A stretch of DNA of 64,000 bases from Tanypteryx hageni (GCA_028673005.1 CM054118.1:58721338-58785337); one strand, 5' to 3'; positions 24,641-36,060 are shown, counted from the first letter of the stretch. Notes: generated from the sequence alone by a model not told the origin. Numbers and translations are program-made.

Positions 24641-26580
24641 TTGGTAACTGGGTTTTCGCCGCGGAAATGGCATTGAATTATTGAACGCCGATGGATGTGA
24701 CTTTTTGCCAAATGCGTGGATTTCCATCAAGTTTTAACGGCCAATTAAATCGCGCCGCTGTGTCGTTTTTTCCGCGTGGCGTATATTATTCTCAATATTT
24801 ATGCGTTTAATCTTGGTCGTAACTTATGAGCTATTTTTTTAATTCAATCGTTGCGTTAAAAAAGTCATTTTAAACGTACATGCAATGCGTAGACTGAGTT
24901 TTTGTATTTCGGATCGAATAACGCATTGGGCTCTATGAAATGCCATTAAAAGGTTACATTTAATAAGCTAAAACTAATACTTCATATCACTATAAAGTCA
25001 AGTATCTTAATATTTATATCTTATTACAGTCATAGTAAAAGGCTAGCGATAAAATAAAGCTGAATATCATAGCATTTTAATATGCTTATGTAGCCAATTT
25101 AAGCACCTCGTGTTTCCATTACCTTCAGAAATAAATGTTTAATAGTTTTATGATAGATTTATATGGCAACATTCACCTTTCCTTATATTACTACACCATT
25201 CTTTAATTAACCGTCTTTAGTTTGTAATTGAATTTACTATTGTGTATTATTTAACAACTTATATCCTCTAAAAGCTATAAAAAGCAATGCAAGCCAAATG
25301 AGATTTTTCCTACATTTTCGCTAAGAAGTAATATTCATTCGTTTCGGGATTTATTTTAATTTATTATTTTTAATCGATAAAAACAGATTTTTCAACCTTG
25401 ATATGAAGCACTTCATGAGGCTGATAGTTATTCGTTTTTGATCTGCTTACTCTACCCAAAAAATAAAATAAACAGAAATTCGTGTAAGCGCTACTTTCCT
25501 AGTAATTAGATCTTTAAATAAAAAAATTGGAGAATCGTTTTTCGGTTTTATACACTATAATTAAATTAGTGCCTGATAGGTTATTTTTCTTTCAATTCCA
25601 CATTTAGTGAGAGTGTCGATGATCATTTTTCAGCAAGAACATTTATAAAGGGGGAAAATTTTGCTTCTGAGAATTTGAACGGGTGTGATTTGGTCAGAAT
25701 CGTCATCTGTCGCCATTTTTTTATTTTATCGTACTGGATGCTTGTCCTTCAAGCCTGTATGGAACCGAGCGAGAGGACAGCATGCGGACAACAGGTGAAT
25801 ATTTTTGTCTTTTGGTGGGAAAGGAAATTTGTCGCGGGGACGTGTTACTAAAAAATAAAAAGGGATTGCTTTTTTTCCTCGGCGCCGAACGTAGGCGGGT
25901 GGGTCAGAAGGATGTAGGAATGCCGGCATCCGTGTGTGTGTGTGTGGGGGAACGGTCGTTCCCGGGAGTTCGCGTGGGAAGATACATACGCACGATGGCA
26001 ATATAACGTCGCGGCGCATTGCTCCCGCATTATGTGACACGGTCTCCTTTTCCCTATTTCCACGCTAATGTGCAATCCTCTGGCCATCGCGACACGCGCG
26101 TGTGTAGGGCGCGGAAATGTGAAAAAACGCCGGAATAATCCCCTTTTTCTTCCCCCCGCTTTCGGACGCCGCGCCGCCCTCGACCCGACACGCGGGATCT
26201 TCTCGTCAAATATAACACGAGGCGCGAAAGCCGGCGGTGTTTACGGAGAATGATTGATGTTCGGCATTACACGCTTAATTTTTTTCTTCTAAATGAAAAG
26301 CCAAGGGGTCATAAGTGTGCGTGGAAATTTTGTTTATTTTTTTAGAACCAAGGAGGAAATTGAAATCCATTTCCCCGCGGTATTTTTTCCTCGCGGAAAA
26401 TGCCGAGCTAATTTTTTTTTTCACCGCCGCGTAGAGAATGAATAAAATCTCTTCGTGGGCTGCTAACGCTTCGTAGCCATAGATTTTTATGTTTCGCGCG
26501 TTGTTTGCCGAGTTTTTTTTGAGTAGGCGAGTGTAATTTTTGCCCCGATAACTTTCGTTTTACAGACATTTTATTGCGAA
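24641..26580. other. No gene recognised
   Basis: AT-rich at 24750-25720, then a more GC-rich patch (25720-26260) with a GT microsatellite (about 25930-25945). No domain or exon could be supported in the GC-richer patch. Confidence 0.5.
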
Positions 26581-26589
26581 TTAATAAGG

Positions 26590-26615
26590 TCCTTTGAATT
26601 ATGTGATTCAAAGGA
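26590..26615. repeat. Perfect 10-bp stem hairpin
   Basis: TCCTTTGAAT and ATTCAAAGGA flank a 6-nt loop just before the (TA)n run. It is not a terminator in any recognised gene context. Confidence 0.6.
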
Positions 26616-26658
26616 TATTTAAAACTCGATATAATGAGATGATGTCTAACATATCGCG

Positions 26659-26659
<1 letters not shown>

Positions 26660-26725
<66 letters not shown>
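26660..26725. repeat. (TA)n microsatellite, left of the foldback element
   Basis: An uninterrupted run of about 33 TA repeats. Tyr-Ile repeat frames across it are artefacts. Confidence 0.97.
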
Positions 26726-26727
<2 letters not shown>

Positions 26728-26761
26728 TACACATGCTTACGGAAGAGGAAAGGTAAATAGG

Positions 26762-27003
26762 ATAAATGGATGGCAACAAGTTGTTGGGATAAGGAAGCTC
26801 AGTGATTACTCACCAATAAGATGACTTAAACTTGACGAACTGCTGGGGGTGTCAAAGTGACACACGTAAAACACAAAAATCGCGGAAGCTTTCGAGAGAA
26901 AGTGTCACTTCGACACCAGCAGCTGGTCGCCAACTTGAATTCATCATATTGATGCGTGCTCACTGGACTTCTTTACCCCAACATCTTGTTGTCATCCATT
27001 TAT
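26762..27003. mobile_element. Foldback (hairpin) element, ~242 bp, in TA-rich DNA
   Basis: The left arm (about 26762-26865) and right arm (about 26905-27003) are imperfect inverse copies of each other over about 100 bp. Matching landmarks are ATAAATGGATGGCAACAAG against its inverse CTTGTTGTCATCCATTTAT, TGTTGGGATAAGG against CTTTACCCCAACA, and CTGCTGGGGGTGTCAAAGTG against CACTTCGACACCAGCAG. A loop of about 40 nt separates them. (TA)n lies on both sides (26660-26725 and 27001-27035), so a TA target is likely. No protein. It could be a MITE of the foldback type or a locus able to make hairpin RNA. Confidence 0.75.
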
Positions 27004-27035
27004 ATATATTTATTAAATATTATATATATATATGT

Positions 27036-29510
27036 AATATTTAATGTGAGTTTTGCTGTATAAATGAATGATTTAGTAACATATTAATTACCATAAACTA
27101 ATTGCCAACGTATTAGCTGTCATTAAATTCTCTCAACTGCTGACTTTCCAAAAGTTTTGTAGGACATAAACTTATGTTATATCAAAATTGAAAGCGGAAA
27201 ATGTACAATTTTTTCATTGCAAAAACAAAATTCGATACAAATCATTTAATGGCTACTGAGATATTTGTTTTTCATGACATGGTAGTATTATTGTCTTAAA
27301 TTATAATACCGAGTAATACTGTCGCCATATACCTTAAGCTTTGCTGGAAATTTCATCAGATTTTTGGTAAATAAAGAGAGGAATTTTGAAGAGGGCCCAC
27401 GGCACAGCCATGCCCTTGACAATAATGGCACTTGTGTGTTTTTGTGACGATATAACCCGGACCGGTGCAGCCATGCGAAAGACAGAGCAATCGTCCTGGA
27501 CAAGTGGCCCTTTCCGGAGAAAGCCGGGGTCAAGTTAGCGTGCTCATCCTAACCACTTGGAGAACTTAAATTGAATGCGAGGGAGGAAACCAGTTTATTG
27601 CAAAGGGATCCAGCGGAAGGTCGGTAGCAAGGAACTATACCGTGTCTTCTTGCAAGTAAAGAACAGATTTGAAAAGCTTGAGCAAAAATTAAATATGTTA
27701 TCTATTTCCTCTTTAAAATCGGTGAATTAATTGACACGGCATAATTCATTCATGGAAGCAATAGCTGAATTAAATGCGCGTTTATAAATATACGTGTGTA
27801 TTTTGGATTAATCAACGCGTTTTTTCATACACATTTCATAGTAATTTATAAATAAAATCTTTTGTAGTGAGTAAATAGATCATCTTTGAATGGTAGGTTG
27901 ATGTCACATGACTGATTTCACTGCTCGTTTACTTTGAGGACAGAATGTTCAAGCTCGCATAATAACAAAATGGCCTAACGAAATTTCACCCAGGATAAAG
28001 AAACACTAATGCGAGATGGAGGTAATAAAGTAATTTTAATGAAATGTAATAGATTCAGATTACGTGTTTTCATCTGATTTCCAATTCTATGCTTATCATG
28101 ATTTTTTCATTTTCATGTCAAAAAATATTCGTTAACTTGATGAATCTATTGAATAAGATAAATACCTTTTAATATTTGTTTGTCTAATATTCTCTATTCA
28201 AATTCTTTCACAGAGGAATTTTAAATTTCTAAATTTTTCGTTAGTTTTCTACTGACTTATAACACAGTTTAACGTCACTGTGTGCCTTCTGCGAACAAAT
28301 ATTAATAGGTACATACAAGCGCAGGAAAAATCTGAAGAGAGCGGAAAATATAATAGGCAAGTAATAGTTTATGGGAATAAGGAAATAATACGGTGGAGAA
28401 TATATATTTTCTGAAATAGATAAGGATGGGTCGAGGAGACTTCTAAAACATAGAAGCACAATCTGTATGCGTGTGGAGAAAAATGAGAGGAGTTATGAGG
28501 GATCAAGGGCGGGCCAGATCAAATTTAAGGATGGTTTAGAAAGATGTATAAACGTTTTAATTAAAAAAAAACATTGAAAAGAAACTTCCAATTTTTCCAT
28601 GCGCCTCTTTATCACCCTCAACATACAAGTAAAATGGAATGAAGTCTTCGTAGATAACTTGATGATATATTACGCGTTATGTAGTAGCAACCTAAGTCAA
28701 GAACGAAGCGGAAAGAAAAATATAAAACGCGCGAGAAAACGATTATATATGTTATAGGATCGCATCACATAATTACGTGAAAGATAGTTGAATATATGAA
28801 AAAATGAGACGCCTAAATAGAGAAACCAGAAAAATGATTGTGTTAATAAATGATTCCATTTATCATATCGATAGAAATTCACGAAAGAATTTTCCTCAGA
28901 AATTGTAACTGTTGACAAATAGGAAATACCATTTTAATCACTCATCCTATATTATAAATATAATTACTCGTTGGCATGTCAAAACTAAGAACCCATCGCC
29001 AAGAATAATCATAAATTTAAAAACTAATTAATGCGTTTTTGTGTACTGATTGCCAATCTTCGGCGTTTTTCTGCGCAAAAATACCGAAGACAATCGGAGA
29101 AAAAAGCCGTTAGCTGAGACCATTAAAATCCTGAGTAATGTCGACATTATCTGTTCCACGCCAGATTGTCGCATTGCACAAAAGGAAATTCAGCGAAACC
29201 TCGACAAGGCGAGAATTTATAAAATTCATAAAAATACTCGTTCTAAAGAGTACTCGTAATATCGGAAAATTAAATATTCCGTGTAGGTAACGTTAAGAAA
29301 TTGATGGTGACGGTGTTAGCGCTCGCTTTAATGAAGTTCTCGTTACATGCCGTTCTCGACCCATCGAGTTTCCACTATATCCCTTTCTGACGATCGAACA
29401 AATACTGAAAAAAAATCGATCCAGACGGTCCCGGGGATCATTCATTTCGATCAAACCATCATTCCTCGATTTCCTATGAAGACAAATGCGAGTGATTTAG
29501 CTGGAATATG
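27036..29510. other. No gene recognised
   Basis: AT-rich apart from a GC-richer patch at 27390-27550 that reads openly on the minus strand for about 80 codons but resembles no family that could be named. No exon is claimed. Confidence 0.5.
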
Positions 29511-30060
29511 TTTGGAGTAGAGAAGTAGAGTGAGAGAGAGAGAGTAGGAGAGGGTGAAAGAGTAGTAGCCTCCTAAGACAGAGGGATAGAAAGAGAGAGA
29601 GAGAGAAAAACCCCTCCCTCCGAGGCAGGTGAGGGATGAGCCAGAGACCGATTGATTGATAGTCTCTCTCTTCAACTCGAGAGAAGGTTCGAAGCTATTA
29701 GAGCGGTTTTGCGTTCGACACGTGCTTCTCTCAGCCTATCTCTCTCTCTCACCCCCGCACTCTCCGCCACTCTCTCTCTCTCACACACACACGCTCTCAC
29801 TCTCTCCTTATTCCCTCTTTTTTCCTCTCCCCTCTTTCTCCTTTCCTTCACCTTCCCCATCCCAGGGACGTGGAGCAATCTATCTTCGGAGCGGTATGCG
29901 CCAGAAGAGAGATCCTCATGGTGACAGGAGGTTCGTCTTTTGTCAACGCCCGGTGGAGTTGAGAGAGGAACCGTTCCTTTTTCTGTGCGATGGAGGGAGG
30001 AGGGGGAGTGAGAGAGGGGGAGGATACGGAAAAGGGGAGGTAAAATACCCTGGAACACAC
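29511..30060. repeat. GA/CT-rich microsatellite block
   Basis: (GA)n at 29525-29610 is followed by (CT)n/(CA)n at 29735-29830 and GA-rich sequence to 30060. The four overlapping frames on both strands are Ser/Leu- or Arg/Glu-rich shadows. Confidence 0.75.
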
Positions 30061-30725
30061 GTTCTCTAACCTCCTTCTCCCCTCTCTTATTTCCCACACC
30101 TTATTCCCTCCCCCATTAACCCTCCCTTATATATTTCTTTCTCCTCTTATATACTCCCCCCACCCTCTTCTTCCATATACCCCTACCTCCCCCTTCCCTC
30201 ATATCTCCCTCCCTCTTCCTTCCCTCATATACCCCTTCCTTCCCCTTCCCTCATATTACCTTCACTCTTTCCCTCATATTACCTTCACTCTTTCCCTCAT
30301 ATCACTCTCCATCCCCCTTCTCTCATATACACCTCTCTCCCCCATACCTCATATCACCCTTCCTTCCCTCATATACCTCTTCCTTCCCTCATTCCCTTCC
30401 CTGCATCTTCCTCCATATACCCCTCTCTCCCTCTTCCCTCATATACCCCTCCCTCCCCCTTATCTCATATACCCCTCCCTCCCCCTTCCTTCATATACCC
30501 CTCCCTCCCCCTTCCCTCATATCACCCTCCCCCTTCCCTCATATCACCCTACCCCTTCCTTCCCCTTCCCTCATATTCCCTTCAATCCTTCCCTCTTATT
30601 CTCTTCCCTCCTTCCCTCACATCACCCTCCCTCCCCCCCCTTCTCTCATATAACCCTCCCTTCCCCAACCCTCATATAACCCTACCTCATATACCTCTCC
30701 CTCCCCTTCCCTTATATACTACCAC
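30061..30725. repeat. Polypyrimidine minisatellite (CCCTCATATACCCCTCCCTC type)
   Basis: A variable unit of about 24-28 bp, built from CCCTCATATAC + CCTCCCTCCCCCTTC, recurs some 20-25 times across about 600 bp. The plus strand is pyrimidine-only apart from the 'catata' spacers. Mirror-symmetric C/T runs of this kind can adopt triplex (H-DNA) structure. Confidence 0.85.
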
Positions 30726-31680
30726 GCATACATTTATCTACATCTTTCTCCATATCTCTTCGAGTGTAGGACTGCGCCTGTGTGTGTTTTTCGAGGGTTG
30801 GGATAGACGTCTATGGAGGTGGGGGGAGGATGTTTAGAGGGTCCGAACGACACCCACGACATTTCGAAAGGTTTGAGGGGGAGAGAGAGGGAGGAGGAGA
30901 TATAGAGGGAAGTGGTAGGAATGGACGCGGACGCAGCGAAGAGAGACCCCGCGAATGTCTTTTCCCATCTCTGGCGTTGGGAGTGTAGTGATGACGGCAC
31001 ATGACAACGCAATAATGGATGCGGGAGAGGGGTGGAGGAGGTGGGATCAAACATGCGTGTAACTGGGCGGGCGGGACGGCCTCTGGCTGAAATGAAATAT
31101 GAAAACCGCCATCTGAGTTTGCGTGTGTGTCCGTGCGTGTATGCGTGCGTTTGAGGGCGCGTTTCTTTATTTTTTTCGCATAGAAATATTTTTCCTGAAA
31201 GTTAATGGAACTTTCTGAATTCGAAATAAGTTTTCCTGAAAGAAATTATTAGATTTTTTCGTAGCGCTTGGCAAAAAGTTGCTCTATTTTCTAGAAAGAA
31301 TGTTAAAAAATATTGCCATTGATGGTTTTCTTGAGTTTATGGAGGGATTTCATTTTCAAACAAAATAGTAATCTTCAGCTGCAAAGCACATTTTCTCTTC
31401 TTTCAGAAATATTTTGGTTATTGTATTGTCTAACTGATTAATCTCTGTGACTTCTCCTTCAAAAATCGATAAGATTTTCATATAATTTGGCATTATATAT
31501 ATAACGATTTTACCACTAAACACAAGTGCTATTTAGAATTCTGTCAATGAGACGCCATAAATAAATTAGAATGACAACCCTGGCTAGTCACTCATATCTA
31601 TCTCTTTTACCCGGAAATTGTATTCCTCGGGTAAATATCTAAGACTGAGGCGAAACAAAAGATATATTTTTCCAATGCTA
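30726..31680. other. No gene recognised; purine-rich to 30960, then AT-rich
   Basis: Overlapping frames at 30734-31054 are compositional. GT-rich simple sequence lies at 31115-31160. Confidence 0.5.
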
Positions 31681-31699
31681 AGGAAACGAAAGATACATT

Positions 31700-32065
31700 T
31701 TTTTTGCCTGCCTTGGGTAGGAAAAATTCGAGGAAAGTGGTGAAAGGACCTTATTCAAGGAGGATACGACGTAGAGAAAGAGGGAAAGAAGCGGCTCGGA
31801 AGAAACTGGCGGGAGAGGAGTGGGAGATATGGAGGAGGGTGAGTAGGGGGCTGCAGTGTTCGGCGCGGGATCGGAGGGCCAATTCCGAAATGCCCGAGCG
31901 GACGTCCCAGGATGAGTTCGGAGGCGAGGCCTCTGGGAGCCACATAGAGGAAGAGGGGAAGGAGAAAGTGGGAGAGGGGGTGGGAGAAAGGGGGGACGGG
32001 GAGAGACAAAGGGGTGAGGGAGAAAGGGGGAGGGGCGTAAAGAGGCTGTCGAAGGGACGGTGAGG
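31700..32065. repeat. Purine-rich tract with overlapping artefactual frames
   Basis: The plus strand is dominated by gga/aga. A 119-codon plus frame and a 135-codon minus frame cover the same bases, which is expected of low-complexity DNA. Neither shows a domain, so no gene is called. Confidence 0.7.
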
Positions 32066-32954
32066 TAGTAAACGACTCTCCGCATATGGGAGGTTATTTT
32101 TTTAACAGTCCTCCCATCTCTCCTATTCTTTCTTCCGTTCGTTCGGTCTCATTTTATCTGCATGCGCACTCTTTCTCTTCAGACGGCGTAGGCTGCGGAC
32201 GAACGCAATATTTCGTACAAACAGCTTTAACTTGAAAACTACGCACGCACAAACAATCTTGCTGTTGAAGGAAGTGGATGTGCCGCGATTAAGAAATTCT
32301 CAGAGACATCACCTAACGAAAGTATAACCATGTGTACAAAATAGTTTGATTTCCTAGGTTATTTGAAATTGTGATTTAATTTTTAGCAAAAATGGTTTTT
32401 TGATAATATTAATAATTTTTTGCGTATATTTTATAGGGTAAGGTTAGCAAAACTACTCGACAGTGAATGTTTAACTAGTTGTGTTTATCCATTATCAATC
32501 TTTAATCAATTTTTCCTGACTGTGGAAAACATATTTTGGCAGTGTATTATCGGAGGTGACGCAAATCACAATAAATGTTGCACCATGTAATGGTGCCTTT
32601 AATTTCCTAATTATATTGCTGCTATTACAGGAGTTTCAAGATGTTATTTTTAGTAGTCACAGCTGAATAAGAAATTGTGAAATCGAAAGAACGTAATATG
32701 CGTAGGATATAAGACCACTAATAATAATTATAAGAATTAAGATGCGATAACTTTTCGTTGATAACATTCACCATCGAGCCAAATCACTCTATTAACATTA
32801 AATTTAAAGAAATAAGCATATCACTTATGTTTATTGTTCTTATCGTCACATTTTGCCAACGATACACAATCGCTCAAGTTCTACATTTCAAGCATATATA
32901 TATCGGAAAAATTTAAGCATTGTTAAAACTCGAGATTGTTTTGTCGTCTAACCC
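32066..32954. other. AT-rich spacer
   Basis: Nothing recognisable. Confidence 0.55.
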
Positions 32955-33330
32955 TTATACTATATGCGTAAGAAAAGTGTGCTTTGTATGTTTTAATATG
33001 TGAGAGAGAAAGAGAGAGGAGGAAAAAAATGAGAGACGGGGGAGAGATAGGGAGAGAGAGAGGGTGAGAGAGAGGGAGTGAGATAGGAGAGAGAGAGAGA
33101 GGAAGGAGACAGAGAAAAAGGGAGAGGGAGAGATAGATAATGTTCTTTATTAGGGCGAGATTGAGACTAGGAAGTAAATTTTTCCAGAGAAGGATAGGGG
33201 GAGAGGGAGGGAGAATGGGAGGGAGGAGGATTGGAGAGAGGAAGAGAGAAAAGGAGGAAGAATGGGAAGTGCCTTAAATTTTATAATCAATCCACGCATA
33301 GCCGTCATATTTGACGGGCGATTACGCTAG
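32955..33330 (+). mobile_element. Non-autonomous Helitron, 3' end clear (left boundary approximate)
   Basis: A perfect hairpin CCGTCA-TATT-TGACGG (33302-33317) is followed by GCGATTACG and CTAG at 33327-33330, then T: the canonical Helitron 3' terminus. The body is mostly (GA)n. The left end is put near TATACTATATGCG by analogy with Helitron starts; the exact TC could not be fixed. It shares hairpin and tail design with the element ending at 6223. No Rep/helicase is present. Confidence 0.65.
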
Positions 33331-33344
33331 TTGTTTATAATTTA

Positions 33345-34733
33345 TTACCTTTGTGAGAAATGATTCAAATTTAAATCCCCTGTGCCTTCTAAAGCTTCTT
33401 GCATTAGACTTTCTCCATATATATTGAATAGGGTTGGCGATAGGCAGCAGCCTTGTCTTACTTCTCTACCGATATTTATTCCGCAGGTGTCCACATTCTC
33501 AAACCTGACCTTTACAACTTGATTCTCATATAGATTCCTAATCAGTCTCCTGTCTTTCCAGTCTACACCTATATCCTTTAATATCTTCATCAACTTTACC
33601 CAATTTACTCTATCAAAAGCCTTCTGCCAGTCTACGAAACATGCGCAGATATCTTGACTGTATTCTATTGCCCTTTCTGATATGATTCTAACTACTCCTA
33701 AAGCATCTCTAGTTCCTCGTCCTTTTCTGAAATCGAATGGATCTTCCCCCATTATTTCTTCTGCCTTTTTCTCCAGCTTTTTATTAAGAATCCTCGTGAT
33801 GATCTTCGATGTGTGTGACAGAAGGCTTATCGTTCTGTAATCTTTACACTGCATTTCCTTTGGCTTCTTCTTTAGAGGGATCATTGTTACTTCTAGGAAA
33901 TCCTGAGGCCACTCTCCCGTGTCGTAAATCTTATTAATTAATTTCGTGATCGCTTTTAGTCCTTCTGATCCTATGACTTTAAGTATCTCAGCCGGTATTC
34001 CATCGCTGCCCGTGGCTTTCCCCTTCTTTAGTTCCACTATCGCTTTTTCTACTTCGCTCTCCATAATACTTGGTCCTAAGTTGTCTTCTTCAATGTTTTC
34101 CTCATTTTCCAGTTCTATTTTTGCCGTTCCTGCCTGTTTGCTGTATAATTCCTTAATGTATTCTTCCCATACCTGTGCTACATCCTTTGTTTCTGAGACT
34201 ATCTTCCCATCCGTATTCATAATTCCTTTACCACAAATTCCATTAGACTTCTTATCTTCTAATTCCAGTGCCCTAGCGTACATCATATCGTACCGTCCTA
34301 ACTTCTCCATTTGTTCTATTTCATCACATTTTCTTTTTATCCAATTTTCTCTAGCTTTATCTGTTACCCTTCTCAACTCATTGTTTATACGCCTATAGTT
34401 GGCTCTACCTTCTTCACTGTTAACGTTTTTCCATTTTCGTCTCTCATCCATTTTCTCTAGCATTTCCTTCGTGATCCATGGTTTTCTGATTTTCTTCTCT
34501 TGTTTTCCAATCTCTTTATCCAAGGTATCCTTGATACTGGTTTTAATTTCATCCCATTCTATATCAACGGTCTTCGGTTTGTTTTCAAACTTTCTTAGGT
34601 TATCTTCCAACTTCATGCTGACTACATCCTGCCTTTCTTTCAGTTTTTCTAGGTCCCAGGTCTGTCTTTCTCTTCTCGTTTTTCTTATTTGTTTGAGCTT
34701 TGTACTCACGTCAACTATTAGAAGGCTGTGATC
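33345..34733 (-). pseudogene. LINE reverse transcriptase, lacking the catalytic YADD half (part 2)
   Basis: In the same frame as the endonuclease after one stop codon, this runs about 460 codons. It starts with the terminal DHSLLI of the APE domain and a Lys/Glu-rich linker, followed by RT motifs: ATGSDGIPAEILK, MIPLKKKPKE and DYRTISLLSHTSKIITRIL, FRKGRGTRDAL, motif A FVDWQKAFDRVNW (about residue 358) and motif B VRQGCCLSPTLFNIY (about 417). Residues after EALEGTGD are unrelated and end at a stop, so motif C (YADD), thumb and C-terminal domain are missing. It cannot be an active polymerase. An overlapping 150-codon plus-strand frame is a shadow. Confidence 0.92.
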
Positions 34734-35729
34734 TTAATCAATGTCTGCTCCTTGCAATGCCTTGGCGTTCTTTATGGTGTTCCTGAATCTTTGTTTTACA
34801 AGGATGTAATCTATTTGGCATCTCATTCTATCTCCTGGGCTTTTCCATGTGTATAACCTTCGTTTATGGTTTTTGAACCATGTATTAGTCACTACAAGGT
34901 CATTATTGATGCAGAATTCTACGAGTTTCTCCCCTCCTCGATTTCTCTTCCCAAGTCCGTATTGCCCGACAACATTTTCTTCCTGTCCTTCTCCGACTAT
35001 GCTGTTCCAATCTCCCATTATTATGCAGTTTACCTTTCCTCTTCCGTCTTCTTCGTAAATTTCATTAATTTGCTCATAGATCTCATCTATTTCTTCATCG
35101 TCATGAGCTGATGTTGGCATATATACCTGGATTATCAGCATGTCCACTGGGACTGCTTTTAGCTTTATTGCCATCAGTCTATCGTTCGTTGCTATTATCT
35201 TGGTCACGCTTTTCATCATATCTTTCCTAAGTACCAGAGCAACTCCCCTTTCCCCACTATTTCCTCCAGAATAAACTACCGTGAATTCTTCCGAGTCGAA
35301 CTGTCCTTCTCCCTCCCATCTAGTTTCGCTTAGCCCTATAATGTCAACTCTATTTCTTCTCATTTCTTCTTTCAAGTTCTCTAGCTTTCCTGCCTTTCTC
35401 ATAGTTCTTACGTTCCAAGTCCCTATTCGTAATTTACTTTCGACAAATGTTTTCATCAAGGCAGTCCCCGCCCGGAGATCCGATTGGGGGACTATTTTAC
35501 CTCCGGATTGTTTTACCTCGAGAGAACTCATATTGTCCAACCATATAATCTTTACTAGGGATTGTAATGTGGTAGATTCCCTCTTGCTTTCCACATCGCA
35601 GTACTGTAGCCGTTCAAATCGTCCTGATCACGCCTACAGCTGTATTGGATATAGACCCAACCAACATAATTTGTTTTCGGCTCTATACCATAATGACAGT
35701 ACTGCTGCCTACTGCCAGGCACTGATGAT
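33354..35729 (-). mobile_element. RTE/BovB-like LINE, 3'-truncated
   Basis: A minus-strand non-LTR retrotransposon with a short 5' leader (about 35729-35595, GC-richer, ending in the ORF), an APE endonuclease and the first two-thirds of a reverse transcriptase. Homology stops at about 33375, upstream of where the YADD box should be, and AT-rich DNA then runs into the Helitron 3' end at 33330. The 3' UTR and tail are absent, which is unusual for a LINE (5' truncation is the norm) and implies a later deletion or a neighbouring insertion. Confidence 0.9.
34734..35594 (-). pseudogene. LINE APE-type endonuclease domain (interrupted ORF, part 1)
   Basis: This 286-codon frame encodes the apurinic/apyrimidinic-type endonuclease that nicks target DNA for retrotransposition. 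Visible family motifs are WNVRTM (Asn at about 61), LSETRWEG (Glu at about 90), IIMGDWNS (Asp/Asn at about 195-197) and QIDYILV (Asp at about 262). The Met at codon 1 is the first in frame, but the domain proper begins near residue 53, so the true start is uncertain. The frame ends at a TAA (34734-34736) just before the D-H pair (DHSLLI) that completes the APE active site. The frame continues after this stop, so a single base change split one EN-RT polyprotein. The phrasing is close to the BovB/RTE clade and to CFDP2-like domesticated copies, but the linked RT shows that this is the transposon. Confidence 0.9.
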
Positions 35730-35730
35730 A

Positions 35731-35826
35731 GTTTTTTTTTTAAATAAAACCTCCATTCGAGGTGTTTGAACCCCCGAACTTTGCAATAGAAAGCCGACAC
35801 GCTAACCACTACACCACCAGTGCATT
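35731..35826 (-). repeat. tRNA-like module (SINE or tRNA retropseudogene) next to the LINE 5' end
   Basis: On the minus strand the A box (TGGTGTAGTGGTTAGCGTG) and B box (GGGGGTTCAAAC) have tRNA spacing and resemble the Glu/Asp type. The 3' side carries an A run (poly-T at 35732-35741) that meets the first bases of the LINE leader. It is either a small retroposon inserted exactly there or a promoter module of the element; one copy cannot decide. Downstream of it on the plus strand is (TA)n. Confidence 0.65.
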
Positions 35827-35830
35827 TTTT

Positions 35831-35833
<3 letters not shown>

Positions 35834-35881
<48 letters not shown>
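35834..35881. repeat. (TA)n microsatellite
   Basis: Uninterrupted AT run separating the tRNA-like module from a second LINE fragment. Confidence 0.95.
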
Positions 35882-35883
<2 letters not shown>

Positions 35884-35885
35884 TG

Positions 35886-36026
35886 GGTTGGAGAGAGAGT
35901 ATGATTATATACGTGTTAGAAGGAAAACTAGATGGAAAAGGGGAAAGAGGTTGGAAAAGAATTCAGCTAATTGACGATTTGAAAGGAAAAGAGAGTTAAC
36001 AAGATATGAAGAGATATGCATACACA
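35886..36026 (+). pseudogene. LINE 3'-end scrap (RTE/BovB-like), plus strand
   Basis: The frame from 35886 to the stop at 35997-35999 reads RESMI..VLEGKLDGK then GWKRIQLIDDLKGKES. This matches the C-terminal phrase of the fragment at 11.8-12.6 kb (RESMIKDVLEGKLDGK), and 'aagatatgaagaga' follows in both. It lies in the opposite orientation to the large LINE beside it, so it is a separate, extremely 5'-truncated insertion. A CA/CG-rich microsatellite follows (36020-36060). Confidence 0.8.
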
Positions 36027-36060
36027 CGCACGCGAACGCGCACTCGCGCACACACACACT

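Noticed and set aside
26408..26824. Frames containing Tyr-Ile repeats
   Set aside because: They run through (TA)n; the same pattern appears at every TA microsatellite.
27288..27550. 81-codon minus-strand frame in a GC-richer patch
   Set aside because: Less biased than most, but no family could be recognised and there is no exon boundary evidence; a protein search would be decisive.
31678..32085. 119- and 135-codon overlapping frames on opposite strands
   Set aside because: Purine-tract composition explains both; no domain, splice context or codon structure.
33946..34398. 150-codon plus-strand frame
   Set aside because: Antisense shadow of the LINE reverse transcriptase.
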